Shown: positions 1 to 7,462, counted from the stretch's first letter. The stretch is DNA of 12,873 nt from Anaerolineae bacterium (GCA_026129385.1 JAHCIE010000064.1:1-12873); one strand, 5' to 3'. Translations and numbers: made by a program. The notes: a model not told the origin generated them from the letters alone.

Positions 1-512
1 CGCTCCAGGTCCCAGTCGGGGGCGAGAAAGCCGACCAGGAAGCCGACGGCCCACGTCCAGAAGGGCCACGGCCCGAAGGGATGCACGCCGATGGCATCCA
101 TGATGGGGAAGACCGCCAGCCCGATGACGCCCGCCACGAACTTCTCACCGAAGAACTGGGCAGGCTCAACGCCGGGGCGGGCGACGGCCAGCTTGCGCTC
201 CAACTCGTGCCCACCGCCTAGCCCGAAGAGGGTCATGACGGCACGCACTGCCCGGCCCAGGTCGTCGAGGATGGGGCGGAGGATGGCTTCGAGCCAGGGC
301 AGGGCGAAGATGGGTGGCCGGTCCCGCTGCATCATCTCGTCGCGCACGCGCTCGTCCACGTCCAGCCGCCGCAGCCGCTCGGCCAGGTCGGGCTTCGGGC
401 GACCGATGGGTTGCGAGATGAGGAACAGGTACGCGCCCAGGCCGAAGAGCAGCGGCCAGAACACCACCCACAGGGGCATGCCACTCAGGTCCAGGTGAAG
501 ATCGGTGGGCAT
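1..512 (-). CDS. tadC: TadC-like type II secretion system F membrane protein, C-terminus cut by window edge
   Basis: The frame is open from the ATG at 512 to the window edge, giving the first 170 residues and no stop. Start is preceded by GAGGTGA about 4 bases upstream, inside the end of the tadB-like gene, whose stop lies only 3 bases before this ATG, so the two are translationally coupled. A membrane segment is visible at residues 12-33 (PLWVVFWPLLFGLGAYLFLI), followed by a charged cytoplasmic stretch (about 38-70) rich in RL..DVDERVRDE, then two hydrophobic segments around 125-140 and 150-165. This layout and its position after a TadB-like gene match TadC, the second polytopic platform protein of Tad/Flp machines. 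The diagnostic T2SSF domain would lie beyond the edge, so assignment rests on topology and gene order. It would sit in the cytoplasmic membrane beside TadB and be driven by the TadA ATPase. Confidence 0.75.
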   Translation of the reverse strand, partial: MPTDLHLDLSGMPLWVVFWPLLFGLGAYLFLISQPIGRPKPDLAERLRRLDVDERVRDEMMQRDRPPIFALPWLEAILRPILDDLGRAVRAVMTLFGLGGGHELERKLAVARPGVEPAQFFGEKFVAGVIGLAVFPIMDAIGVHPFGPWPFWTWAVGFLVGFLAPDWDLE

Positions 513-515
513 GGG

Positions 516-1373
516 TCACCTCAGAATACGTCGCTCGCCGGGCAGGCGCGTGATCCACAGCATGCTCGCGTAGCCGACGACGATGCTCAGGAGGCACAGC
601 GCCAGCAGCAGTTGACCCGACGCGTCGTTGAAGATGGCGAGATAGCGCGGGTTGATCTGGCGGATGATGATGAGCACCACCAGGGGCAGCGCGGCCACGA
701 CCCGCGCCGAGAACACCGTCTGCGCCTGGTGGGCGCGAAGCTCGTCCTGGATGCGCAGTTGCTCGCGGGTGGCGTGGGCGAGGCGATCGAGAACCTGGCT
801 CACGTTGCGGCCGCCCAGTCGGTCGTTGAGTATGAGGGTGGTCGCGACGACGTCGAAGAGCGGGTCGGCGAGCCGGTCGCGCATGGCGGTGAGGGCGGCC
901 TCGCTGCCCATCAGCATCGTCTCGCGGACCAGGGTGGCGAACTCAGGGCGCAGGGTCTCCGGACCTGTCCGCGCCAGGCCAACCAGGGCGTCCTGGACCG
1001 AGAGGCCGGTGCGGATGGCGTCGCGCAGCTGGGCCATGGCCTCGACGAGGGCGGCCTGGAGGGCGGCGCGGCGGCGGTCGTGGCGCTGGACGTAGTAGGC
1101 GAGGGGGGCGAGCAGGCCGAACAGGGCGGCGAGCAGGCTGACGACGGGCCAGCCGAGCAGGAGCTGAGCGAGGAGGCCCGCGACGAGACCGGCGGCCAGG
1201 GAGAAGAGCACGAAGTCGCGGGGCGCGACATCCGGCAGGCCCGCGCGGACCAGGAAGTCGTCCACGCGCGTTCGACGCTGCTCTGGCGCCTTCGGCTCCG
1301 ACGTCCTCGTCAATCCCTCGTAGAGGAGGTAGACGCCGAGGCCGAACGTGACCGACAAGAAGAACGGTATCAC
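516..1373 (-). CDS. tadB: TadB-like type II secretion system F (T2SSF) platform protein
   Basis: A 285-residue protein starting at GTG (1373) with a purine-rich AAGGGGGCGAGA just upstream. Hydrophobic segments: residues 2-21, a pair between 53 and 94, and two near the C-terminus (about 222-237 and 254-275). Between them lies a cytoplasmic T2SSF domain (about 105-215) with the typical LVEAMAQLRDAIRTGLSVQDAL start, the central LADPLFDVVATTLILNDRLGG and the later VLDRLAHATREQLRIQDELRAHQAQ helix. In Tad systems TadB and TadC form the inner-membrane platform on which TadA acts to assemble pilin. Length is close to the usual 280-320. Unlike the rest of the operon, it is separated from tadA upstream by a 91-base spacer holding an 11-bp-period repeat, so its translation or transcription may be set separately. 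Confidence 0.87.
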   Translation of the reverse strand: MIPFFLSVTFGLGVYLLYEGLTRTSEPKAPEQRRTRVDDFLVRAGLPDVAPRDFVLFSLAAGLVAGLLAQLLLGWPVVSLLAALFGLLAPLAYYVQRHDRRRAALQAALVEAMAQLRDAIRTGLSVQDALVGLARTGPETLRPEFATLVRETMLMGSEAALTAMRDRLADPLFDVVATTLILNDRLGGRNVSQVLDRLAHATREQLRIQDELRAHQAQTVFSARVVAALPLVVLIIIRQINPRYLAIFNDASGQLLLALCLLSIVVGYASMLWITRLPGERRILR

Positions 1374-1412
1374 TCTCGCCCCCTTTCTATCTCATCAGTC
1401 TAGCCCTCGTCA

Positions 1413-1478
1413 GACACTTTTCAGGCACTTTTCGGACACTTTTCGGTTCCGAGTCGGACACTTTTCAGTTCCGGGCCG
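1413..1478. repeat. 11-bp-period tandem repeat at the tadA/tadB junction
   Basis: On the plus strand the unit GACACTTTTC(A/G) starts at 1413, 1424 (one change: GGCACTTTTCG), 1435 and 1457, an exact 11-base register. The two slots 1446-1456 (GTTCCGAGTCG) and 1468-1478 (GTTCCGGGCCG) resemble each other, so 1435-1456 and 1457-1478 are 22-bp tandem copies differing at 3 positions. The array covers the tadA stop codon (1465-1467) and most of the tadA-tadB spacer. On the transcript (minus strand) the unit reads GAAAAGTGTC. One helical turn per unit suggests protein binding on one face of DNA. Alternatively it is slippage, or a scar of a transposon end; GAAAAGTGTCC-like repeats occur in ends of IS21-type elements, but that comparison is from memory. 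Confidence 0.8.
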
Positions 1479-2790
1479 ACGGAGGCGGCGGCACGTAGTC
1501 GATTCCCCGCGCCGCCATCTTCGCCAGGCAGCGCGGCTGGATGCCGGTCCACACCAGCCGCCCCTGGCCCGGGTCGAGGGTCCACAGGTCGTTGCCGGTG
1601 AGGACCTCGCCCTCCAGCCCGGTCACCTCGAAGATGCTGATCAGACGCCGCCGCCCGCTGCGCGGGTCGAAGCGGAGTTGGAGCACCAGCTCGATGGTGC
1701 GCGACACCATCTTGGTCAGCGCCTCGCTGGACAGGCGCTCCTCGGCCATCATCGCCAGGGTCACCAGGCGGTCCAGGGCGTCGCGCGGCGAGTTGCCGTG
1801 GATGGTGGCCAGCGAGCCCTCGTGGCCGGTGTTCATCGCCAGCAGCATGTCCAGGGCCTCCGCCCCGCGCACCTCGCCGACGATGATCCGCGTCGGGCGC
1901 ATCCGCAGGGCGTTCTTGACCAGGTCGCGAATGCGGATCTCCCCCACCCCCTCCACGTTGTTGGCGCGTCCCTGGAGCGCCACACAGTCGGGTAGGTGAC
2001 GATCGAGTTGGAGCTCGGCCACCTCCTCGATGGTCACCACCCGCTCGTCCAGGGAGGCGATTGAAGCGCCCAGGGCGTTGAGGAAGGTCGTCTTGCCCGC
2101 CCCCGTGGCGCCGCTGACCAGGATGTTCACCCCGGCCTGGACGGCGGCGTCGAGGAACTCGGCGGCGGCCTCGGGTAGGGTGCCCAGCTCGACCAACTGC
2201 TCCAAGGAGTGGGCGCGCAGGGTGAACTTGCGGATGGTCAGGCAGCACCAGCGGGTAGTGGCCGGGGGGATGGCGACGTTGAGGCGGGCGCCGTTGGGCA
2301 GGCGCGCGTCGACCAGGGGGGCGGTCTCGTCGAGGCGACGGCCCAGGGGACCGACCAGGCGCTTGACCAGCAGCCTCAGCTCCTCGTCGTCGTCGAACAT
2401 CAGGTCCTGCACCAGCCGCTTCAGGCCGTTCTCGATGACGAAGACACGCGCTGGTCCATTGCAGATGATCTCCTCGACGACGGGAGAGTCCATGAGGGGC
2501 TGGAGGATGCCCATGCGCATCACGCTATCGAACAGCCGCTGCTCGACGGCCTCGGGGTCGGTCAGCACGCCCGTGTTGGCCGAGGCGGCGTGGCGCTGGT
2601 AGGCGACGACGTGGTCGTGGACCAGGGCGCGGACGCGGGCCTCATCCGCCGCCGTTGGGGTGAGCCACTGGCGCTCACTCAGCAGGCGGGCCACCGCCGT
2701 GCGGACCTCGGCGCGCAGGGCGCGCTCGGCCTCGGACGGGCTCCCGCCGCGGCGGGACGAGGGGGTGGTCGAGGACAGGGACGTGGCCAT
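1465..2790 (-). CDS. tadA: TadA/CpaF-family secretion ATPase
   Basis: A 441-residue ATPase of the type II/IV secretion superfamily, the cytoplasmic hexameric motor that powers pilin assembly through TadB/TadC. Seen in order: a charged N-terminal helical region (about 20-75), the CpaF N-terminal domain with FDSVMRMGILQPLMDSPVVEEIICNGP (87-113), LVDARLPNGARLN (159-171), IRKF (186-189), Walker A SGATGAGKTTF (226-236), the acidic TIEEVAELQL box (253-262; EEVAEL where EDxxEL is common), Walker B region IIVGEVRGAEALDML (302-316), and the histidine box GHEGSLATIHGNSPRDAL (322-339). The ATG at 2790 is chosen because AAGGAGG lies 5-6 bases upstream; an in-frame GTG at 2817 would add 9 residues but has no clear ribosome site. 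The start lies inside the annotated end of tadZ. The C-terminus ends in a PPPPSARN tail that runs into the 11-bp repeat array. Confidence 0.93.
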   Translation of the reverse strand: MATSLSSTTPSSRRGGSPSEAERALRAEVRTAVARLLSERQWLTPTAADEARVRALVHDHVVAYQRHAASANTGVLTDPEAVEQRLFDSVMRMGILQPLMDSPVVEEIICNGPARVFVIENGLKRLVQDLMFDDDEELRLLVKRLVGPLGRRLDETAPLVDARLPNGARLNVAIPPATTRWCCLTIRKFTLRAHSLEQLVELGTLPEAAAEFLDAAVQAGVNILVSGATGAGKTTFLNALGASIASLDERVVTIEEVAELQLDRHLPDCVALQGRANNVEGVGEIRIRDLVKNALRMRPTRIIVGEVRGAEALDMLLAMNTGHEGSLATIHGNSPRDALDRLVTLAMMAEERLSSEALTKMVSRTIELVLQLRFDPRSGRRRLISIFEVTGLEGEVLTGNDLWTLDPGQGRLVWTGIQPRCLAKMAARGIDYVPPPPSARN

Positions 2791-4129
2791 GAAGGCCTCC
2801 TTCCAGATCGTGTTCACTCACCGTGGACTGGGGCGCGCGCCGCTGGAAGGGCACGCGCCAGGGGAAGCGCCGCCGACCCGTCTCGGGCGGCAGGGCGATC
2901 TGGCCGCGGTGGAGCCGCTCGGCGAGGGCGAGCAAGGCGCGACCCGCGCGGCTGCGGCCGACCAGGAGCAGGGGTTGCTGGCGGTCGAGGGCGCGCTGGG
3001 CGGGGTGGTGGTCGAAGGGGATGACGGCGGCGGTGGGCAGCTCCAGAGCCCACTCGATCTCGGCGCGGCCGTGGTGGTGGCGGCGGTCGTGGCGGTTGAG
3101 GACCACGGCCAGGCGCTCGCGGGGCACGCCCAGGGTCTGGGTCAGGTGGGCCAGGGCGCGCTGGCCCTGGTGCAGGCCGACCAGGTCGGCGGCGACGACG
3201 AGCAGGGTTAGGTCGGCGGTTTGCAGAGCCAGGCGGTGGAGAGCGACGTCGGCGCCGTGGAGGTCGGCGCCGACGTCGAGGATGACGTAGCGGTAGCGGC
3301 GACGCAGGTGGGTCAGGAGATGCTCGACGAAGTCGGAGGTCAGACGCGAGCGCAGCTCGAGCTTGGGCAAGCCGCACAGGACGACGGCGTGGGGACTGCG
3401 GGGCGCCAGGGGCTGCACTTCCTGGTCCAGGGCGTGATCCCACTCGCGCGGCGTGTCAGGCGCGGCGTGGGCGAGCATGAACAGGTTGCGGGTGGGGTCG
3501 GCGTCGAGGTGCACGGCCAGGCTGGGGTTGCCGAGATCGGCGTCGACGAGGACCGTGGGGGCGACCGCGCCGAGGGCGACGGCCAGGTTGAGAGCGACCG
3601 TCGTGCGGCCGGGGCTGCCATGGCCGCCCGCCAGGGCGATGACGGCGGGGGAGGAGGCAGGCGCGACAGAGTGGACCGTCGTGGCGCTTGGGATAGCACG
3701 ATCCTCGTCCGTCACAGGGAGCGGTTGCTCACCTCGGAGCGCGCTGTAGAGAGCCTGCTCCAAACTGGGTGGGTCGGGGTCGAGGGGGAGGGTCACAACG
3801 CCACTGGCGCGCCAGGCCGCCTCGTCGAGGTCGGGGGTCAGCACCACCAGGGGCGCCCCGGTCTGGCGCAGTTGGGCGACGAGGTCCTGGGTCAGGCGGT
3901 GCAGATCGAAGGCGACCAGGGCAGCATCGGCCTGCCGCCGACGGATGAGGTCGAGCACCTGGTCGGCGTTGAGGCAGCGGTCGACGACGGTGATGTCGGG
4001 AAGCTGACCCAGCGCAGCCAGGAGGCGGCGCTCGCGGTCGGCGTCGCCCAGCCCGACGACTACCCGCAGGCGGGCGTCGATTGGCTCGCTGGTGGCCGAG
4101 GTCACGGCAGGCGGGCGCATGGCAGCCAT
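2675..4129 (-). CDS. tadZ: TadZ/CpaE-like protein: pseudo-receiver plus deviant MinD/ParA-type ATPase
   Basis: Up to 484 residues from the ATG at 4129 (a second ATG at 4120 is possible). Residues 20-130 look like a receiver-type alpha/beta domain (LRVVVGLGDADRERRLLAAL, AALVAFD, LVVLTPD) and residues 163-400 like a SIMIBI/MinD-type ATPase: P-loop GGHGSPGRTTVALNLAVAL (168-186) with Arg where the Walker lysine is expected, VLVDADLGNPSL (193-204), YVILDVGADL (281-290), LTLLVVAADLVGLHQGQRAL (307-325) and VVLNRHDRR. TadZ/CpaE proteins place Tad machines in the cell, often with an altered P-loop, so weak or absent ATP hydrolysis is possible. The start is 1 base after the cpaB stop. Residues after about 437 run 116 bases into tadA and become Arg/Pro/Gly-rich, unlike a family C-terminus; see the finding on this overlap. 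The true end may be near 2818. Confidence 0.83.
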   Translation of the reverse strand: MAAMRPPAVTSATSEPIDARLRVVVGLGDADRERRLLAALGQLPDITVVDRCLNADQVLDLIRRRQADAALVAFDLHRLTQDLVAQLRQTGAPLVVLTPDLDEAAWRASGVVTLPLDPDPPSLEQALYSALRGEQPLPVTDEDRAIPSATTVHSVAPASSPAVIALAGGHGSPGRTTVALNLAVALGAVAPTVLVDADLGNPSLAVHLDADPTRNLFMLAHAAPDTPREWDHALDQEVQPLAPRSPHAVVLCGLPKLELRSRLTSDFVEHLLTHLRRRYRYVILDVGADLHGADVALHRLALQTADLTLLVVAADLVGLHQGQRALAHLTQTLGVPRERLAVVLNRHDRRHHHGRAEIEWALELPTAAVIPFDHHPAQRALDRQQPLLLVGRSRAGRALLALAERLHRGQIALPPETGRRRFPWRVPFQRRAPQSTVSEHDLEGGLHGHVPVLDHPLVPPRREPVRGRARPARRGPHGGGPPAE

Positions 4130-4130
4130 C

Positions 4131-4805
4131 CTAGCGTAGGGGCGGCAGCAGGGTGACGTCGAGGTCACCACTGCCCTTGGCCTCGGCGAGGCGACGGGAC
4201 TGCTCAGGGGTGACGGCCAGGGTGAGCCACCGCACGGCGCCCTGGCTACTCGTCCCGTCCGGGGTGATGACGCCACCACGGGTGTCGTAGCCGACGTCGT
4301 AGACGGAGACGCGGTCGAGGACGACGGCAGCGCGCACGTCGGGCTTGCCCTTGTTGAGGGTGACCAGGACTTGCACCTGGTCGCCAGGCCGCAGACGACC
4401 GCCGACGCTCGCCTCAGGACCGATGGGGATGGTCATGGCCATCTGGTCGACGGCGAGGGGTGGGCGAGGGGCGACCTGGGCGCGCACCAGCACCTGATGG
4501 GCATGGACAGGCTCAGCCAGCGGCTTCCCCACCAGGCTGGCCAGGTCGGCGCCGGGGATGGTCTCCTGGTACGTCGTGTCGTCCAGGCGCAGGTGAGCGA
4601 CGGTCAGGTCGGCCGGGGTGAGGACAGCGAGGGCCGGCAGGTCGCGGGTGGCCAGGACGACGGGCCGCGCGTCGCTCGTCAGGCCCCAGAAGATGATGGA
4701 GCCAGCGGTCGTCAGAACCATGACGACGAAGCCCAGGACGAGACGCACGTCGAGGCGGCGCGGCGGCCGCAGGGCGCGCGAGGGGGTGAGGAAAGAGTCG
4801 GCCAA
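4131..4805 (-). CDS. cpaB: CpaB/RcpC-like SAF-domain protein of the Tad locus
   Basis: A 224-residue protein with one N-terminal membrane segment (about 21-42, RLVLGFVVMVLTTAGSIIFW) after a basic stretch (RALRPPRRLDVR), then an extracytoplasmic SAF-like domain: VVLATRDLPALAVLTPADL (49-67), LASLVGKPLAEPVHAHQVL (88-106), and the RcpC-type part with MAMTIPIGPEASVGGRLRPGDQVQVLVT (122-149) and VRWLTLAVTPEQSRRLAEAK (191-210). CpaB/RcpC proteins are anchored in the inner membrane and link the Tad machine to the envelope. TTG at 4805 is chosen as start because AGGAG lies 6 bases upstream; an in-frame GTG at 4859 would add 18 residues without a ribosome site. It is the first gene of the minus-strand operon, and its TAG stop is 1 base from the tadZ start. 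Confidence 0.85.
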   Translation of the reverse strand: MADSFLTPSRALRPPRRLDVRLVLGFVVMVLTTAGSIIFWGLTSDARPVVLATRDLPALAVLTPADLTVAHLRLDDTTYQETIPGADLASLVGKPLAEPVHAHQVLVRAQVAPRPPLAVDQMAMTIPIGPEASVGGRLRPGDQVQVLVTLNKGKPDVRAAVVLDRVSVYDVGYDTRGGVITPDGTSSQGAVRWLTLAVTPEQSRRLAEAKGSGDLDVTLLPPLR

Positions 4806-5238
4806 TGGAAGCTCCTGGCAGACAGAACCTACCCATTGGACTGGACGGCGGAAGAGCACTGGCGTGTTAGGCTAGAGAGCGAGCGGGCGGATCAGCGGGA
4901 GTGGGGTGGCGGCAGGATGACGCTGATCGCCGGTCAGCTAGGGCCGGGACGTAGGGTGGAAACGGCGGATAGTGGACGGCAGGCGCGGGTCGATTGGGGG
5001 GAGGACCGACGGACGCGCCGCAGGGTGTTGAGCAGGTGGCCAGGGGCAGGAGGTGATGCGATAACGAGACCACCGCAGGCTGTCGGGCGGAGATGCAAGC
5101 GAAGGTTGTAATGTGTTTACGCACAAGAGCCGAAAATCGTTGCAGCGACGGCCACGAAATTCCAACGTTCTGGCAAATTGGTCTGTGCGGCCAGGGCACC
5201 CCCAGTGGCCGCGACCAGACCTGGACGTCAAGATTAGG
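4806..5238. other. Divergent intergenic region with no convincing gene
   Basis: This stretch lies between the minus-strand tad operon and the plus-strand hydrolase remnant. Base composition is visibly less GC-rich around 5100-5180 (for example AAGGTTGTAATGTGTTTAC), as expected of a control region. A long minus-strand open frame runs through it, but its translation is Pro/Ser/Arg-rich without family features and it runs through the promoter and across the hydrolase remnant. The promoter of the tad operon should lie here, reading left, but I could not find a well-spaced -35/-10 pair for it. Confidence 0.6.
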
Positions 5239-5266
5239 TTGACCTGTGGGCGATAGGTCGTATAAT
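5239..5266 (+). promoter_or_regulatory. Near-consensus sigma70-type promoter (TTGACC-N16-TATAAT)
   Basis: TTGACC at 5239-5244 (5 of 6 to TTGACA) and a perfect TATAAT at 5261-5266 are separated by 16 bases. Transcription would start near 5272-5275 and run into the hydrolase remnant and the SnoaL-like gene. It stands out because the surrounding DNA is GC-rich, making a chance match unlikely. The -35 box is part of a small inverted repeat AGGT-TG-ACCT (5236-5245), which could be an operator or chance. Confidence 0.65.
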
Positions 5267-5283
5267 CCAACTGCGGGCTCTAG

Positions 5284-6026
5284 GGCCAATGCTGGGGGTT
5301 CACCGACACAGGGGAGCACAAGGTTTTGGTTGACACGGGAGCAGGTCACTTGGCCGACCACATCAACGACGTATTCCCTGGCCTCGATCACTCCACGTCG
5401 ACGAGCGGCCACCTCGCAGCGAGCCTCACGACGGCAGCCATCAACCCCCTCGACAGCGACGCAGTCATTATCACCCACGGCCATCCCAACCACCTGGGCG
5501 CCACGCTGGATGACAATGGACACCTCCAATTCCCGAACGCTCGCTACGTCCTGTCCGCGCCGAGTGGCAGTTCTGGCTGTCGCCGGCGGCGGACGCGACG
5601 ATGATGCCGGCGATGGTCCAGATCGCACGTCACAACCTGGACCCAATCAAGGATCGTGTGACCCTGGTGGAGGATGGGTTCGAGAACGTGCCGGGCATTC
5701 GCGCCCTTGACGCGGCAGGGCACACCGTGGGGTACATGGGCGTCTCCGTCGAGTCGGAGGGGCAGCGGCTCATCCACCTATGCGATTGCTGTCTGCACGC
5801 GCTCCAGACAGAGCACCCGACCTGGACGGCAGTTTTCGATGCCGACCCGACACGCGTCGTGGAGACCCGGCGGCGTCTGTTCAAGCTCGCGGCGGACGAG
5901 GAGAGGCTCGTCTTCTCCTATCACTTCCCCTTCCCTGGCCTTGGGCGGCTCGCCGCTGCCGGCGATGGGTGGAGATGGCAGCCGCTCATGGCGCCTGACG
6001 GAGCGGCTCAAGGAGGGCCACCGTGA
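5284..6026 (+). pseudogene. Decayed metallo-beta-lactamase-fold hydrolase (5' truncated, frameshifted)
   Basis: Two frames together encode one MBL-fold protein. Frame A (from the stop at 5281-5283 to about 5556) gives TGEHKVLVDTGAGHLAD, SDAVIITHGHPNHLGAT and FPNARYVLS. The protein then continues in the -1 frame as RAEWQFWLSPAADATMMPA (from 5556) to the TGA at 6024-6026, including AGHTVGYMGVSVESEGQRL, IHLCDCCLH and FSYHFPFPGLG. Adding one base near 5554-5558 would restore the frame. The N-terminal 50-80 residues usual before the VDTG strand are absent. The metal box is HGHPNH instead of the usual HxHxDH, and GHTxGH has become GHTVGY, so two predicted metal ligands are changed. That argues for true decay rather than only a sequencing error. 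The end overlaps the next start by 4 bases (GTGA). Substrate cannot be inferred. Confidence 0.8.
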
Positions 6027-6451
6027 CACCCGAAGAGATCATGGCGAAGATTGAGTGGTGCGGCAAGGAGGTCTGGGAGAAGGGCAATCTCGACGCGCCG
6101 GATCGCTTCTACGCCCCGGACGTGCTTTACCACCGCCCGCCGCTGCCGGACATCGTCGGCCTGGCGGCGCAGAAGGCGAACGTTGCCAGCTTCCGCGAGG
6201 CGTGCTCCGATATCCGGCTGGCGTTCCACGACTGGGCAGCAGGCGAGGGCAAGATCGTCTACCGCTGGACGCTGAGTATGCGGCACACCGGCCAGTCGGC
6301 GGTGATGCCGCTGGCGGCGACGGGCAAGGAATTGACGCTCATCGGCTGCACGTTCGACTACCTCAAGGACGGCCAGATCGTCGAGGAGATCGAGTACAGC
6401 GACCATCTGGGCTTCTTCCGCCAGCTCGGCCTCGTGCCCGTCCACGGGTGA
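6023..6451 (+). CDS. SnoaL-like / ester-cyclase-type protein (NTF2-like fold)
   Basis: A 142-residue intact frame starting at GTG (6023), with AGGAGGG about 6 bases upstream; it overlaps the hydrolase stop by 4 bases, so translation was probably coupled. Features of the SnoaL-like NTF2 superfamily: N-terminal helix MAKIEWCGKEVWEKGNLD, then RFYAPDVLYHRPP (29-41), VASFREACSDIRLAFHDW (57-74), KIVYRWTLSMRHTG (80-93), MPLATGKELTLIGCTFDYLKDGQIVEEIEYSDH pattern (99-132; strand, conserved Asp/Glu, DHLGFFRQLG end). Such small cone-shaped proteins act as cyclases, isomerases or dehydratases, or have no known activity. The only partner in the operon is broken, so this may be a survivor of a lost pathway. 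Function beyond the fold is not assigned. Confidence 0.82.
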   Translation: MTPEEIMAKIEWCGKEVWEKGNLDAPDRFYAPDVLYHRPPLPDIVGLAAQKANVASFREACSDIRLAFHDWAAGEGKIVYRWTLSMRHTGQSAVMPLAATGKELTLIGCTFDYLKDGQIVEEIEYSDHLGFFRQLGLVPVHG

Positions 6452-6526
6452 GAGCGCCCCTGCCGGTCATGGGGAGACCGTGAGATTGCTTCGCTGCCCT
6501 TGCCGTGACATTTCGGCCGCCTTGCG

Positions 6527-7462
6527 TCACGGGCACTGCACGATGGCTTGGGCCTACACGCTGCCGCCGCACGCTGGTACCGAGATGTCGAAGCAGTCCG
6601 TCGCGTGGGTCTTGACGGGTCGCACCCGCCGCACGACTTGCACGGCGCGAAGCCAACCCGTGGACGCGCTCGTGGTCGGCGACATCGACCGCGTCGTTCC
6701 ACAGCTCAAAGAGGCTGCGCTCGGCCACGTTGTCGATGATGTGGCCCGCCGAGACGCGCCGCCAGTGGTGCCGGTAGCTGACATGGCTGTGCAGAAGCGG
6801 CCGGCGTACGCTAATGCTGCCGTCCCACCCGATCGCGAGCGAGACGCTCTCGATGAACGTGCACACGTCGTTCGCGCTTCCCTAGGGTGTTGCCGGCGAC
6901 GGTGACGTTGAGGTGACTCTTGAGCACGCGCAGGAACGGCTCGCCAGTGACTCCGTCGAGCTGCATCTTGCGCAGCCACGGCGACGGCAGATAGGCGATA
7001 TCGTTCAGGGTGCGCTCGTAGAGAATTTCGTCGCACATCTGCGGCGAGTAGGGCAGCAGGTTGCTGAGCATGAAGCGGTTCGCGCCGAGGCGGCGGCCCA
7101 GCGCGATAACGTCCGACAGGCCGCCGATGCTGCGCTTCATCGCCACGAACGCGACGCCGATCTCCGGCGTCGGCCGATGGGTGGGGCGGCGGGCGCAGCG
7201 GAAGGCGTCCCGCTTCGCCTGCCCCTCCCGCGAGGCTGCTCCGAGCTGGACATCGGCTTAGCGCCCCGGCGTTGCGCCGTCGATGGACACCCACAGCACA
7301 TCCAGCCCGGCGTCGATGAGCCGCCGCGACCGTTTCGCGTCGAGCAGCCTGCCGTTGGTAATCATCTCCGCCGTCGCCCCGATTTCCTTCACCCGGGCGA
7401 CCACGTCAATCGTTCTGGGGTGGAGAGGCAGTCTGCCGCTGATGATGTGAATCAGTCTGTGG
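6527..7462 (-). pseudogene. Radical SAM protein with SPASM-type C-terminus, heavily decayed
   Basis: Read right to left, fragments in shifting frames form one protein: ISGRLPLHPRTIDVVARVKE (normally ISGGEPLLHP), EMITNGRLLDAKRSRRLIDA, VLWVSIDGATPG then a TAA at 7258-7260, then AFVAMKRSIGGLSDVIALG, LSNLLPYSPQM and HLNVTVAGNTLG. A shift near 6885 leads to NDVCTFIESVSLAIGWDGSI, PLLHSHVSY and FELWNDA; a second shift near 6655 to FAPCKSCGGCD; a third near 6615 to TDCFDISVPACGGSV, a TAG at 6554-6556 (where Trp is expected) and AQAIVQCP with TGA at 6527-6529. The SPASM-like cysteines (CxxCGGC, DCF, CGG) are recognisable, while the N-terminal CxxxCxxC cluster motif is missing. At least three frameshifts and two nonsense codons make this a pseudogene. 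The C-terminal pattern resembles SPASM proteins that mature tungsten-type oxidoreductases, with low certainty. Confidence 0.82.

Noticed and set aside
411..1403. Long plus-strand open frame opposite tadB
   Set aside because: Its product is Gln/Asp/Gly-rich without family features; it is the complement of a clear T2SSF gene in GC-rich DNA.
3221..4156. Long plus-strand open frame opposite tadZ
   Set aside because: Low-complexity Gly/Val/Gln product; tadZ motifs on the minus strand explain this DNA.
4867..5646. 259-residue minus-strand open frame
   Set aside because: Pro/Ser/Arg-rich, covers the promoter and runs antisense to recognisable hydrolase sequence.
6464..6480. Possible terminator after the SnoaL-like gene (CGGTC/GACCG)
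   Set aside because: Five-bp stem without a T-run; too weak to call.
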